Below are positions 8,743 to 17,167 of a DNA stretch of 64,000 nucleotides, piece after piece. Each line of letters begins with the position of its first letter. The stretch's first letter is position 1. The stretch spans positions 1 to 64,000 of the forward strand of contig JAHBUS010000004.1 in NCBI GenBank assembly GCA_019637955.1, in the 5' to 3' direction. The notes beneath the pieces are model-generated. The model saw nothing but the letters and a program-made list of their open reading frames with translations. It did no database searches and was not told the DNA's origin. Origin of the DNA: Pseudobdellovibrionaceae bacterium. Its GTDB lineage: Bacteria > Bdellovibrionota > Bdellovibrionia > Bdellovibrionales > Bdellovibrionaceae. A program made the position numbers and the translations under genes.

Positions 8743-9399
8743 ATGGCTAAAAAAATCGCGGTCGTACTCTCAGGTTGTGGCAATAAAGACGGGGCTGAAA
8801 TCACCGAGGCGGTGAGCCTCATGATCGCGCTAAGCGAACAGGGCGCCGAGGTCGAATTCTTCGCGCCGAACGAAGAGTTCGTGGCCAAGAATTTTCTGAC
8901 CGGCGAACCGATGCCCGAGAAACGCAACATCATGGCCGAGGCCGCACGCATCAGCCGCAGCAAAATCAAGGATCTCAAATCTTTGGACGTCGAGGCCTTT
9001 GATGGTCTCGCGCTTCCCGGCGGGTTCGGGGCCGCTCTCAATTTGTCGACCTGGGCAACCAAAGGCGCGGCCTGCTCCGTCAACGCCGATCTTGAAAAGG
9101 CCCTGCGCGCATTTTATAAATCCAGCAAACCCATTGGCGCGATCTGCATCGCCCCCACGCTCGTCGCCCGCGTTCTGGGACGCGAGAACGTCACCGTCAC
9201 CATCGGAAACGATCCTGAGACCGCGGCCGAAATTAAGAAAACGGGCGCGATTCACGAGACCTGCCCGGTGGACGATTACATCACGGACCGTCTGCACAAA
9301 ATTATCACCACGCCCGCTTACATGTACGATGGCGCGACGCCCGTACAGATCTTTAAAGGCGTTTCGGGTTTGGCCAAAGAACTCGTCGAGATGGCTTGA
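8743..9399 (+). CDS. elbB: ElbB-type glyoxalase, DJ-1/PfpI superfamily
   Basis: Matches E. coli ElbB closely: it opens with KKIAVVLSGCGNKDGAEITE and contains LTGEPMPEKRNIMAEAARI, LPGGFGAALNLS, the nucleophile elbow region GAICIAPTLVARVL, and HETCPVDDYITD followed by KIITTPAYM. ElbB has been linked to isoprenoid metabolism and shows glyoxalase activity with glyoxal, forming glycolate without cofactor. Length 218 matches the family. It sits 32 nt after the lipoprotein gene and 7 nt before a YecM-like gene. Confidence 0.92.
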   Translation: MAKKIAVVLSGCGNKDGAEITEAVSLMIALSEQGAEVEFFAPNEEFVAKNFLTGEPMPEKRNIMAEAARISRSKIKDLKSLDVEAFDGLALPGGFGAALNLSTWATKGAACSVNADLEKALRAFYKSSKPIGAICIAPTLVARVLGRENVTVTIGNDPETAAEIKKTGAIHETCPVDDYITDRLHKIITTPAYMYDGATPVQIFKGVSGLAKELVEMA

Positions 9400-9406
9400 G
9401 ACCCGC

Positions 9407-9931
9407 GTGAATCTCGAGTCGATTCTCGGTGACCCCCGCCCCATGCTGAGTGAAATCAAACGCGTCTGCGCCCTTTTGCAAATGGCGCCGCTCGCTTGCG
9501 ATCACATCTGCTACCGGGTCGCAACGGTGGAGCGGTATGAGTTTCTCAAAATTGAACTGGCCCGAATCGCGATGCTCGCCGCCGAGACGCCGGTCAACGG
9601 CCGTCCAATTTGTATTTTCACGCTGCACGAACCCTTGGTTTTCGAAGATCAGCTCATCCCTTGCGTCGAACTTCCCGCTCCCAAAGCGGCGTCGGGCTAC
9701 GCCGAGGGGTGGGAACACGCGGAGTATGTCACCGGGATGCCCCTTGACGAGTTTCGTTCACGACATCCGGATGTTTCGTTCGATCTGAGGGCCGCGAACA
9801 AAGAGATCAATCCCGAAATCGCGCTCAAAGTCGGAGATCGCTATCAAGCCAAATTTCACACCGCCTCGATTCTCGAGGTCATCGAACTCGAGACGCGGCT
9901 CGGGCTCGTCAAAGATGTTCGAGAATGTTGA
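9407..9931 (+). CDS. YecM-like VOC-superfamily protein
   Basis: Resembles E. coli YecM, a metal-site-containing vicinal-oxygen-chelate fold protein of unknown reaction. Shared stretches are ACDHICYRVATVERY, NGRPICIFTLHEPL, YAEGWEHAEYV and AKFHTASILEVIELE; the His and Glu residues in these are candidate metal ligands. The GTG at 9407 gives 174 residues; an ATG at 9443 would give 162. The 3' end overlaps the convergent gene on the other strand by 23 nt. Confidence 0.8.
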   Translation: MNLESILGDPRPMLSEIKRVCALLQMAPLACDHICYRVATVERYEFLKIELARIAMLAAETPVNGRPICIFTLHEPLVFEDQLIPCVELPAPKAASGYAEGWEHAEYVTGMPLDEFRSRHPDVSFDLRAANKEINPEIALKVGDRYQAKFHTASILEVIELETRLGLVKDVREC

Positions 9932-10259
9932 CGGTTTGACCGAAAGGGTCGCGGACGAAAAAACGACGCACGCCCCAAGGTTCCTCCGTCAGGGGGTAGA
10001 GGATTTTAAAGCGCGCCTTCTTCATGCGCCGAAAAGCCTCCTCGACGTCGTCGACTTCGATGGAAAGAGCGGGAACCTCGGTCCCCGACCCTCCCTCGGT
10101 CATGATACTCAACTGCACCGTCATTTTGCTCGAGGAGCCATAAGTGTGAATCCAGTCCATGTCCATCAACAGATCCAAGCCCAGGATGTCCTGGTAAAAC
10201 CGTTTGGCGGAAGCGACTTTTTTCGCGGCGATGTTGGCGACGACTCTTTTGACTTTCAT
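9909..10259 (-). CDS. glyoxalase/VOC-family protein
   Basis: A 116-residue protein with the split beta-alpha-beta-beta-beta layout of glyoxalase/bleomycin-resistance proteins. It starts VKRVVANIAAKKVASAKRFY, has a central ALSIEVDDVEEAFRRMK, and ends with the family-typical WGVRRFFVRDPFGQTVNILEH, whose Glu is the usual metal-ligand position. The His usually found in the first strand is replaced (NIAAKK), so metal binding may be altered. Substrate unknown. Confidence 0.8.
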   Translation of the reverse strand: MKVKRVVANIAAKKVASAKRFYQDILGLDLLMDMDWIHTYGSSSKMTVQLSIMTEGGSGTEVPALSIEVDDVEEAFRRMKKARFKILYPLTEEPWGVRRFFVRDPFGQTVNILEHL

Positions 10260-10366
10260 GTCTCGAGACTATCATGCCGCGAAGATCCCTGGGCGAGAAC
10301 TCGCCTTTGGCCTGTGAATGACTCTTGCAATCTTCTGACGTTGAGCCATCAACATCAGGAGAGTTC

Positions 10367-10573
10367 ATGCAACTGGGGAAAATTCATTACTTCGAAAAAG
10401 TCGAAACCAACCAACACCGCGAGTTCATCAACGCGCAGAACCACTGCATCTTGTGCAGCAACGTTCTCGAACTCCGACATGTACGGGTGGACGAAGAAAA
10501 AGAAATCAAAGAAGAGGCCCACTGCCCCCAGTGCGACTTGCGCACACGTGCCAAAACTTACTCGGTCCAGTGA
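10367..10573 (+). CDS. small zinc-ribbon-like protein
   Basis: A 68-residue protein with two Cys pairs, CILC and CPQC, about 30 residues apart, suggesting a single zinc ribbon. The ATG at 10367 follows CAGGAGAG; an in-frame TTG 42 nt earlier has no ribosome site. No family is recognised; such proteins often bind nucleic acid or other proteins. Confidence 0.6.
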   Translation: MQLGKIHYFEKVETNQHREFINAQNHCILCSNVLELRHVRVDEEKEIKEEAHCPQCDLRTRAKTYSVQ

Positions 10574-10623
10574 CCGTTCTTTGACGAGGACCCGTCAAAT
10601 TTTTCGCACTGTTGAACCGCACG

Positions 10624-11829
10624 TCAAAAATTCGTGCGGTCCGAATAGAAACTGCCGTCCCAACGCGGATCCGGCGTTCCCGCAAAACCCGATTTGATCC
10701 CTTGATTCCAGACTTCGAGCGCGCCGACCCAGGTGCGCCGGAAGACCTGCGACGTCTCGAGTTTCGGCAAAAGCTTATCGATCTTTTCGTCCGATCCCCA
10801 CATCTGAAGACAAAGCGCGTTCGGCAAATTGTTGACCCACTTGGCCGCATCGAACGCGTACTTGATCGGGATCAAAAAGAGGAGGGGACTCTGCAGTTCA
10901 AGTTGATGGTACTCCGAGCAGTTCGACACGTTTTCGAGCACCGTCAGCGGCGATCCTTCGTGCAGCTCGCGCGCCTGTTCGGAGGTGAGCGATTGTAAGA
11001 TGGCGTTCTTTTTTTTCTGAGAAGAATCCGTCAGTTGGGACGAGATGGAGGCGAGCTTGTTCTTGAGAACGGCCTTAAACTCGGCTTCGATGGAATCGAC
11101 CACGATCACGCGCGAAACGTTCCAAGACAGCGTGCCTTGGCCCTCGAGTGCCGCGCGGATAATCCCGTCGGCCGCCATGTCGAGATCCGCATCGGCCAGG
11201 ACAATGGCCGAGGTTTTTCCCGAGCGGAAGATCTGCCATTTCTTCTCCATCCAAGGCACCTGCGCGAGCGCCTTCTCGGAGGCGTCGTCGGTCCCGAGAA
11301 CCGAAACCAGGCGCACGCCGGGATGACCCAAAAACAAAGGCAGCGTTTCATTCTCACCGTCGGCGACAAACTGAAGGGAGCCCGGTGAAAAACCCGTGCC
11401 CACCAAAAGACTCTGCAGCTTTTCAAGCAGTGCGGCCTGCGCCGGCCATGCCCGCACCAGAATCGAATTGCCCGCCGCCAGCGACGCGCTCAGCGTCTCG
11501 AAGAGCGAAGGCAGCGGCGTGTGCACGCTGAGCACAACCGCATGCAGCCCCGAAGCTCGACGCGGACTCGCTTCGCTCGGCGCCGTCATCGCCTTCACGG
11601 TGCGTTCGATGGTGGCGATGGCCTGTACCGCCCAAGCGGTCTCATAATAATCGCGAGAAAAGAAACAGGCCGCCGGGTCCAAACGGTAAAGATCCGGGAT
11701 GGACTCACGGAGGGCATCCGTCCAAGCCAGCAACCGCTCCGAACGCTGCGCCTCGCTGGGCCGTTCATTTTGGAGGAGTTCTTTTTTGCCAGATTGCAAT
11801 TTTTGAAGGAAATCGGGAACCAACGACAT
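10624..11829 (-). CDS. aldehyde-dehydrogenase-fold protein lacking catalytic residues
   Basis: 401 residues with the aldehyde dehydrogenase layout: the cofactor-domain stretch LSASLAAGNSILVRAWPAQA and GTGFSPGSLQFV, the LADADLDMAADGI segment, and a C-terminus resembling the oligomerisation region. The catalytic Cys of the family motif falls on Ser235 (GQGTLSWNVSRVIV), and the Glu of the ELGGK motif falls on Phe201 (FRSGK). Both chemistry-defining residues therefore look lost, and the protein may be a binding or regulatory paralogue. A structured RNA with its own terminator lies immediately upstream. Confidence 0.7.
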   Translation of the reverse strand: MSLVPDFLQKLQSGKKELLQNERPSEAQRSERLLAWTDALRESIPDLYRLDPAACFFSRDYYETAWAVQAIATIERTVKAMTAPSEASPRRASGLHAVVLSVHTPLPSLFETLSASLAAGNSILVRAWPAQAALLEKLQSLLVGTGFSPGSLQFVADGENETLPLFLGHPGVRLVSVLGTDDASEKALAQVPWMEKKWQIFRSGKTSAIVLADADLDMAADGIIRAALEGQGTLSWNVSRVIVVDSIEAEFKAVLKNKLASISSQLTDSSQKKKNAILQSLTSEQARELHEGSPLTVLENVSNCSEYHQLELQSPLLFLIPIKYAFDAAKWVNNLPNALCLQMWGSDEKIDKLLPKLETSQVFRRTWVGALEVWNQGIKSGFAGTPDPRWDGSFYSDRTNF

Positions 11830-11853
11830 GGGCGGACCTTATCACAGCCCCTT

Positions 11854-11885
11854 AAAAAGTGAAAGGCGATGACAAAGTCATCGCC
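11854..11885 (-). terminator. intrinsic terminator of the structured RNA
   Basis: A perfect 9-bp stem (11885-11877 with 11873-11865, loop TTT) is followed on the minus strand by TTTCACTTTTT. It ends 25 nt before the ATG of the aldehyde-dehydrogenase-like gene, so it could attenuate that gene. Confidence 0.65.
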
Positions 11886-12000
11886 CCTCGGTTTTTTTGT
11901 GACGGCGGTCAGCGGCCTGAGGCCACTGGACGACGGCTCTTTGGAGCCACCGCCAGGTAACGGTCTAGGAGACCGCCACCTCCGCCTTGGTCATGTCACT
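11854..12000 (-). ncRNA. candidate structured RNA (riboswitch-like leader or small RNA)
   Basis: On the minus strand the sequence can fold into a closed multi-branch structure. A closing helix pairs 11999-11995 with 11903-11899 and 11986-11982 with 11908-11904. Inside are three hairpins: 11981-11970 with 11966-11955 (12 bp), 11954-11944 with 11939-11929 (11 bp) and 11928-11921 with 11917-11910 (8 bp). Six of these pairs are G-U on the minus strand and would be A-C mismatches on the plus strand, which points to minus-strand RNA. A terminator hairpin follows. No known RNA family is recognised. Confidence 0.5.
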
Positions 12001-12260
12001 TGTATTTATCACCAAGCACCACCCCCTTTCGCGCTACATGAGTAGCTGAGATCAGAATACCGCGCTTTAAATGGCGCCGATAGCGAATTTCACCGAGAGC
12101 CCGATCGGAGTTTTGCATGCGTCTCAATACGTTTTGTTATGGATCAGCCAAAGTCCCGAAATGATTCCGTGATTCGCCTCGAGACGAAAGATGACTTTTT
12201 GCATCAGCTGTCGACTCACCTCGAAGTGGGTCTGAAAAAAATTTGCGCGATGACAGGAAC
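12001..12260. other. intergenic stretch without recognised gene
   Basis: Together with the RNA this gap covers 11830-12260. Apart from a 5-bp hairpin at about 12033-12046 I see no ribosome-site-supported gene. The promoter of the structured RNA should lie here on the minus strand but no clear -35/-10 pair stands out. Confidence 0.5.
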
Positions 12261-12911
12261 TCAGGATTTTTTTTCGATTCGAATCAGGCTTGTTCCGCGA
12301 ATATCGGCGGCGATCTCGACCGCCGCCGAGTAGCGAAACCGGCGCTCGAGATTTTTGAGCACCGAGGTTCCGTGCGCGTCTTCGGTGCGAACAAGAACAA
12401 AAGCTTCACCGCCCGGCGCGAGCACCCGTTCGATCGCATTCCAGAGTTCGTCCGAACTCGCATCGATAAAAAAACGGCAGCGTGATTTGAAATCACCGGC
12501 GGAAACTTTTCCGTGCTCGACTTCGAAATAGGGCGGATTGCACAGGATCAGGTCGTACGCGTGTCCGGGGGTCTCCACGCGAAGGTCCGCGTAGTTCATC
12601 TCGAGCCAACGAAAACGTCCACCGACCCCGGCCGAGAAGTTGGAGGCTTCGAACCGCCGCTGGTTTTCGTCAAAATGAGTCCGGTACGCGCTTTGGATTT
12701 CGAGAAAATCGATGGGGTACTCGCCGCTCAAAAAGCACGCCAGCTCAAACCCCATCACCCCGCTCCCCGCGCAAAGGTCCAAGACCCGGCGTGGACGCTT
12801 TTTTTCGCCGCGAAAATGAGCCGCGATCCACCACGGCGTTTCGACCGAATCTTGCGAGAAGCGGTACTCTTCGGGCTGCGAATAGTTCAGCGTGAACGGT
12901 TTGGAGCTCAA
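12261..12911 (-). CDS. SAM-dependent methyltransferase with NPPY motif
   Basis: Class I methyltransferase: SAM motif VLDLCAGSGVMGFELA, acidic motif II region FLEIQ, and catalytic motif LILCNPPYFEV, typical of N-methylation of adenine, guanine or glutamine in RNA, DNA or protein (TrmN6/RsmC-like group). Length is 216 residues. No ATG is available near the domain start; the TTG at 12911 overlaps the HIT-gene stop as TTGA, so translation is probably coupled. The true substrate is unknown. Confidence 0.75.
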   Translation of the reverse strand: MSSKPFTLNYSQPEEYRFSQDSVETPWWIAAHFRGEKKRPRRVLDLCAGSGVMGFELACFLSGEYPIDFLEIQSAYRTHFDENQRRFEASNFSAGVGGRFRWLEMNYADLRVETPGHAYDLILCNPPYFEVEHGKVSAGDFKSRCRFFIDASSDELWNAIERVLAPGGEAFVLVRTEDAHGTSVLKNLERRFRYSAAVEIAADIRGTSLIRIEKKS

Positions 12912-13297
12912 AGGGCGGCGCGGATTTTCTCTTGAATCTCTTTCATCTCGGTCTCGGAACGCTTGGACGCTTTCGAGAAATTGAGATCCGCCATCGACCA
13001 GGCCGGAATGAGATGCAAGTGGTAGTGCTGCACTTCGAAGCCGATCGCCGCGGTCAAAACGCGTGAACAGCCAGTCACGGCCTTGATCGCCTTGGCGACC
13101 TTCTGGGCGTTCTTTTGCACTTGCAGGTAGGCCGCCTCGGGAACGTCGTACCAATGATTGACCTCCTGCTTGGGAATCACCAGGCAGTGGCCCAAGTGGA
13201 TCGGTTCAATGGTCAAGATCGTGATCGTGAGATCGTCCTCGTGAATTTTGTAAGAAGGAATCTCGCCGCTGATAATTTTGGTAAAAACCGAAGCCAT
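12908..13297 (-). CDS. HIT-family nucleotide hydrolase/transferase
   Basis: Small (129 residues) histidine-triad protein. The opening VFTKIISGEIPSYKIHEDD is characteristic, and the triad occurs as VQHYHLHLIPAW near residue 93. HIT proteins of this type hydrolyse phosphoramidates or dinucleotides. It starts 1 nt after the PilZ gene stop and overlaps the methyltransferase gene downstream. Confidence 0.9.
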   Translation of the reverse strand: MASVFTKIISGEIPSYKIHEDDLTITILTIEPIHLGHCLVIPKQEVNHWYDVPEAAYLQVQKNAQKVAKAIKAVTGCSRVLTAAIGFEVQHYHLHLIPAWSMADLNFSKASKRSETEMKEIQEKIRAAL

Positions 13298-13298
13298 C

Positions 13299-14000
13299 TC
13301 AAAAACCTTTCATCAAACTCTGATAGACGCCGTCCAAATCCGAGAATGTGCAGCCGTAACCGGTCATGCCGTCGGGCCCATCTTTCATCCACACGATGCG
13401 GGCGTCAAATTCATATTTCAGCGCCTCGTGCCCCGGAATGTTGATTTCGATTTTAATCTCGTCGGTGGGCTTGAGCCCCAAGGTTTGATCGGCGCTCTCA
13501 AAAAAAGCGCCGCCGACCGAAAGGTTCCGAAGGACACCCGGCACCTTGGCCCCCGAGCCCTTGAGGCCGATGAGCACCGACTGATCGGTGGTGTAACGAG
13601 GATGGACCTGCTGCTTTCCGGGCTCCCAGACGGCCGTGATGTCCAGAATCGCGCGGTAAAGGGTGAACCCATTCAGCGGCAGCTTGAGCATGCGCACCTT
13701 GGTGAAGACCGAACTGAGCTGCAAAAGCGACTGCGAGATGGCTGGTGAGAGCACCAAAATCGGAAGGTGGCGGGGGACATCCTTTCGCAGACGCGAAAAA
13801 AAAGCCGCCTGCAGGAGGTCGTCCTCCGGCAGGCGCAAAACTAAAAGGTCAATTTTGGTTTGCTCCCAGAATTCGGGAGATTGTCCAAAAGAAGCGGTGC
13901 TCTCGAACTGAAAGGCGGAGCCTTGTTCGTGGTTGCGGGCGACCTCTTCGACCATCTCTTGTTCATCATAAGAGGGAGTGACGAAGAGGACCCGCTTCAA
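13299..14000 (-). CDS. PilZ-domain protein with receiver-like N-terminal half
   Basis: Residues 1-120 look like a divergent response-regulator fold (KRVLFVTPSYDEQE, IDLLVLRLPEDDL, HLPILVLSP) without a clear phospho-acceptor set. Residues 130-233 resemble a PilZ domain, with NLSVGGAFFES matching the second c-di-GMP motif. The first motif (RxxxR) is incomplete: the stretch QVHPR keeps only the second Arg, so ligand binding may be weak. It stands 1 nt after gltA and 1 nt before the HIT gene, an operon without obvious functional logic. Confidence 0.7.
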   Translation of the reverse strand: MKRVLFVTPSYDEQEMVEEVARNHEQGSAFQFESTASFGQSPEFWEQTKIDLLVLRLPEDDLLQAAFFSRLRKDVPRHLPILVLSPAISQSLLQLSSVFTKVRMLKLPLNGFTLYRAILDITAVWEPGKQQVHPRYTTDQSVLIGLKGSGAKVPGVLRNLSVGGAFFESADQTLGLKPTDEIKIEINIPGHEALKYEFDARIVWMKDGPDGMTGYGCTFSDLDGVYQSLMKGF

Positions 14001-14001
14001 A

Positions 14002-15150
14002 CTAGCCTCGTTGAGCGACGGGCTTCCAAGTTTGGTTCATCTTTCCCGTCCATTTTCCGCGCGGGCGGTAGATGCGGTTCTTCTCGTACTGCTCCATCGC
14101 GTGGGCGCACCAGCCGGCAATGCGCGAAACCGCGAAGATGGGGGTGTAGAGATCGATCGGGATTCCCATGCTGTAGTAAACCGTCGCCGAGTAAAAATCG
14201 ACGTTGGGCATGAGGCCCTTTTCTTTGTACATGGTGTCGTCGATGAGGATCGACATTTCGTACAAGTGGTGTTCGCCGCTTTCTTTGGTGAGCTTGTCGC
14301 TGATTTTGCGCAAAATCGCCGCGCGCGGATCGCCATCTTTGTAAACGCGGTGGCCGATGCCCATGACTTTTTCTTTCGCGTTCAAAGCGTCCTTCACGAA
14401 CTGCTGCGCTTTTTCGATGGTGCCGATGCGTTTAAGCATGAGCATCACCTGCTCGTTGGCGCCGCCGTGGAGCGGGCCTTTCAACGCGCCGATCGCCGAC
14501 ACGATCGCCGAGTGCAGATCCGACAGCGACGAGGTGGTCACGCGGGTGGCGAAGGCCGAGCAGTTAAGCTCGTGATCCGCGTGCAAGATCAGGCAGGTAT
14601 CGAAAATTTTGACGTGGTCGGCTTTGGGTTCAGCGCCGCCTTTGAGCATGGACATGAAGTTCCACGCGAGCGATTTGTCTTTTTTGGGCTGAACAGGCTC
14701 TTTGCCGTTGCGGATCGCTTCGAAGGCGCACACGATCGCGCCCATTTTTGCGGTCAAACGGACCGCTTTGCGCTGATTGGCCTCGGGCGAGTTGTCTTGA
14801 GCATCTTGATCCCAGTGAGCCATCATCGAAACCGCCGTGCGCAGCCAAGCCATGGGATGCACGCCTTTGCTGGGCATCGCTTTCAAAGCCGAGATGAACT
14901 CGGGAGAGAGCGTCGCTTCGGTGGCCAGATCGGTCTTGATTTTTTCGAGTTCCGCCGCCGTGGGAAGGCGGTCGTTCCACAGCAGAAAGGCCGTTTCTTC
15001 GAAGGTGGAGTTCTGCGCCAGATCTTCGATCGTGAAACCGCGATAAGAGAGAGTGTTGCCTTGGATCGAGGAAATAGCCGTCGTACAGGCGACGATTCCT
15101 TCGAGGCCTTTATCGATCGCGCCTTCGTAAATTTGCGGTGCTTCTGCCAT
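14002..15150 (-). CDS. gltA: citrate synthase
   Basis: Condenses acetyl-CoA with oxaloacetate, the entry step of the TCA cycle. All catalytic regions are visible: His in CLILHADHELNCSAFATR, His in GALKGPLHGGAN with following GIGHRVYK, and Asp in MPNVDFYSATVYY. It is the short (382-residue) type, starting directly with the GLEGIVACTTAIS segment rather than the longer E. coli-type N-terminus, so a 2-methylcitrate synthase side activity cannot be excluded. It heads the operon with the PilZ, HIT and methyltransferase genes. Confidence 0.95.
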   Translation of the reverse strand: MAEAPQIYEGAIDKGLEGIVACTTAISSIQGNTLSYRGFTIEDLAQNSTFEETAFLLWNDRLPTAAELEKIKTDLATEATLSPEFISALKAMPSKGVHPMAWLRTAVSMMAHWDQDAQDNSPEANQRKAVRLTAKMGAIVCAFEAIRNGKEPVQPKKDKSLAWNFMSMLKGGAEPKADHVKIFDTCLILHADHELNCSAFATRVTTSSLSDLHSAIVSAIGALKGPLHGGANEQVMLMLKRIGTIEKAQQFVKDALNAKEKVMGIGHRVYKDGDPRAAILRKISDKLTKESGEHHLYEMSILIDDTMYKEKGLMPNVDFYSATVYYSMGIPIDLYTPIFAVSRIAGWCAHAMEQYEKNRIYRPRGKWTGKMNQTWKPVAQRG

Positions 15151-15191
15151 GGTGGATGTCCTTTCGTATGGTCCTAGTCATCGTTTAAAAA

Positions 15192-16079
15192 TTAACGTTT
15201 CGCAAGTTTTATCACCCGGTCTTTGACTTCCATCACGACGACCGTTTGATCGCGAAAAGGCTCGGCGAGACCCGAAAACTTTTCGACTTGATAGAGAACT
15301 TCGTTGCGCACATCGTGCACGCCCGCCTTGGGTGCCAGCTTCAGGCACTTCAGCAAACGTTCGGCGCCGAACTCTTCGCCTTCGGCATTTTTCGCCGACA
15401 TGACACCTTGTGTGCAGAGCACGAGCCGGTCGCGCGGCCCCATGATGAGCGATTGCTTCAGAGGCATCGCGGTGAAACTTTTTGAAAGTGCCGGCGATGC
15501 CGGTTCCAAACGGGCCCAGGTGTCGGCCTCTTCGTTGTGATGAAACGCCGCGATCGGCCCGCAGGCCGAAAAAGAGAGTTCAAAATTGCGGCGGTCCATC
15601 ACGGCGTAGAAAATGTGCGCTTGGTCCTTATCGTGCACGTTGGGGACGATCTCTTGCGCCATCTGCTGCAAAACGACGTCGGGCGAGAGGCCTTTGCGCG
15701 CTTCGATTCGTGACGACATCTGGATCAAGACCGAAAGAAACAGCGCGCTCATCGCGTAGCCGCTCGAACTGGCCACGACGATGCCGAATTTCAGTTTGTC
15801 TTCGTGCTCGAAAACGTCGAAGTAATCCCCGCCCGATTCCGTGCCCGCCAGGAACTTCGTGCTGAACTCGACGCCGTTGATGTTCGGCAGCTCGGTCGGC
15901 GAAAGCACGCGTTGAATGAGCGCGGCGATTCTTAAGTCCTGCGCCATCTCGGCGATCATCGTCTCGAGAATTTGATTGGTCTTCGAAAGCTCGCCGCGAA
16001 ATCGCGTGAGCTCCTCGTCGCGACGGCGGACTTGCTCTTGAAGTTCTAGAATTTGCGCTTTGAGTTCTTTTTCAGACAC
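15192..16079 (-). CDS. SpoIIE/RsbU-type phosphatase domain protein, apparently degenerate
   Basis: Residues 1-48 form a coiled coil; the rest is a PP2C-like SpoIIE domain as found in partner-switching regulators. Asp85 in SGGDYFDVF and Asp277 near the C-terminus (RDQTVVVME) are kept. The second metal Asp (normally in a DVSGHG-like motif) is Ser104 in VVASSSGYAMSAL, and the Asp of the usual TDG motif is Gln224 in CTQGVMSA. With two metal ligands gone, phosphatase activity is doubtful. No anti-sigma or anti-anti-sigma partner lies nearby. Confidence 0.75.
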   Translation of the reverse strand: MSEKELKAQILELQEQVRRRDEELTRFRGELSKTNQILETMIAEMAQDLRIAALIQRVLSPTELPNINGVEFSTKFLAGTESGGDYFDVFEHEDKLKFGIVVASSSGYAMSALFLSVLIQMSSRIEARKGLSPDVVLQQMAQEIVPNVHDKDQAHIFYAVMDRRNFELSFSACGPIAAFHHNEEADTWARLEPASPALSKSFTAMPLKQSLIMGPRDRLVLCTQGVMSAKNAEGEEFGAERLLKCLKLAPKAGVHDVRNEVLYQVEKFSGLAEPFRDQTVVVMEVKDRVIKLAKR

Positions 16080-16088
16080 CGAAACAGG

Positions 16089-17102
16089 TTAGCTTTTCGA
16101 CCCGCGCTTGTCTTCGGTTTCATGACCTTCGGACCTAGGTCCAAAGCGCGCCAGCTCGGCAAGGAGACGCTGATGCTCCTTCAAAACCGCGGGCGGAATT
16201 TGAGCCCGCGTCTCGGGGTCGAGCTGGGCGTCCTGCTCCTGCAACTGTTGCAGACGTAAGTGCGCCGTTTTTTTAAGCTCGCGGAGCAGATGCCGGTCGC
16301 TGACGCTGGTCCAGCGGCGCAGGCGAAGGCTCCAGATCTCGGAGGTCTTTTCGTCCCGAACCCAATTGAAATAGAAATGCAAAAGGGCCAAGGCGAGCAC
16401 CGTCTCCAGCGCGGTGTAAAGAGCAAGTCCCAGAGCAAATTGAATGAAGCGCAAGTTCGGGTCGAAGGCATTCGCGCCCGCGGTGAAGCTGACTAAAAGA
16501 TCCCGGACCATCGGACCCGTCAGGGCCAAGATCGCGATCGCCAACACGGCGATGACCGCACGGCTCCGCAAGTCTTGGCGGGCGTATTTGTCCCGCGTGA
16601 TCAACGGAAAGCGCAGCCAAAGAGCCAGACGCTCGGCGAAAATCATCACCCAGGCTCCGGGCAGCGACAAAATTCCCGGAAACAACGCCGCCGGCGCCAG
16701 GATCCACATCCAGCCGCCGTAGCCGGTGATCAAGGCCGGAATCAGACCGATCAATCCGCACAGCACCAACCCCGGAAGCCGCGCCTCGCCCAAGTAAAAC
16801 ACCCACATGGGAGGCTCGGGCGCACGCGCGGGAGCCCACATCCAAGTCCACACATTCAAGTACGACAAGAAATGCGCGGCCACGGCAAAAAGTACCAGAG
16901 GAATCAGGGCCGCGAGCCACGAAATCCCGAGCGAGAGCAGCCACGTGCGGCGGCTTTCATGCTGAATGCGCGAGCGCAGCAGACGGGTCAGAATAAAATT
17001 TTCGAAGTGAACGTAAAGCGGGCTCGTCAGAATCGCTTTGGGAATCAAGGTGTGAAAATGGGGACTTTCCCAAACGCGGTTGAGTCCTTTGTGATGCCTC
17101 AT
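16089..17102 (-). CDS. multi-pass membrane protein of unknown function
   Basis: About 337 residues with six or so hydrophobic segments between residues 50 and 260, then a charged, helix-forming C-terminal tail rich in Leu, Gln, Glu and Arg. The ATG at 17102 was preferred because a longer frame would run through the terminator hairpin at 17127-17147. No family is recognised. It ends 9 nt before the SpoIIE-domain gene. Confidence 0.7.
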   Translation of the reverse strand: MRHHKGLNRVWESPHFHTLIPKAILTSPLYVHFENFILTRLLRSRIQHESRRTWLLSLGISWLAALIPLVLFAVAAHFLSYLNVWTWMWAPARAPEPPMWVFYLGEARLPGLVLCGLIGLIPALITGYGGWMWILAPAALFPGILSLPGAWVMIFAERLALWLRFPLITRDKYARQDLRSRAVIAVLAIAILALTGPMVRDLLVSFTAGANAFDPNLRFIQFALGLALYTALETVLALALLHFYFNWVRDEKTSEIWSLRLRRWTSVSDRHLLRELKKTAHLRLQQLQEQDAQLDPETRAQIPPAVLKEHQRLLAELARFGPRSEGHETEDKRGSKS

Positions 17103-17126
17103 CCCCTCTACATAGCCCGCGCCCCC

Positions 17127-17148
17127 AAAAGGTGCCAGGCACCTTTTT
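17127..17148. terminator. bidirectional intrinsic terminator
   Basis: A 9-bp stem (17127-17135 with 17139-17147, loop CAG) has A-runs on the left and T-runs on the right, so it works on either strand. It follows the rsmJ stop at 17168 and ends the leftward prenyl operon. Confidence 0.8.
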
Positions 17149-17167
17149 GAAACGCGAGGCGGCAACT

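Noticed and set aside
11886-12000. Known riboswitch or RNase P/SRP/6S RNA at the structured RNA locus
   Set aside because: None of the conserved sequence blocks of these families could be found.
12139-12333. 64-codon frame on the plus strand
   Set aside because: No ribosome site, and it runs into the 3' end of the methyltransferase gene on the other strand.
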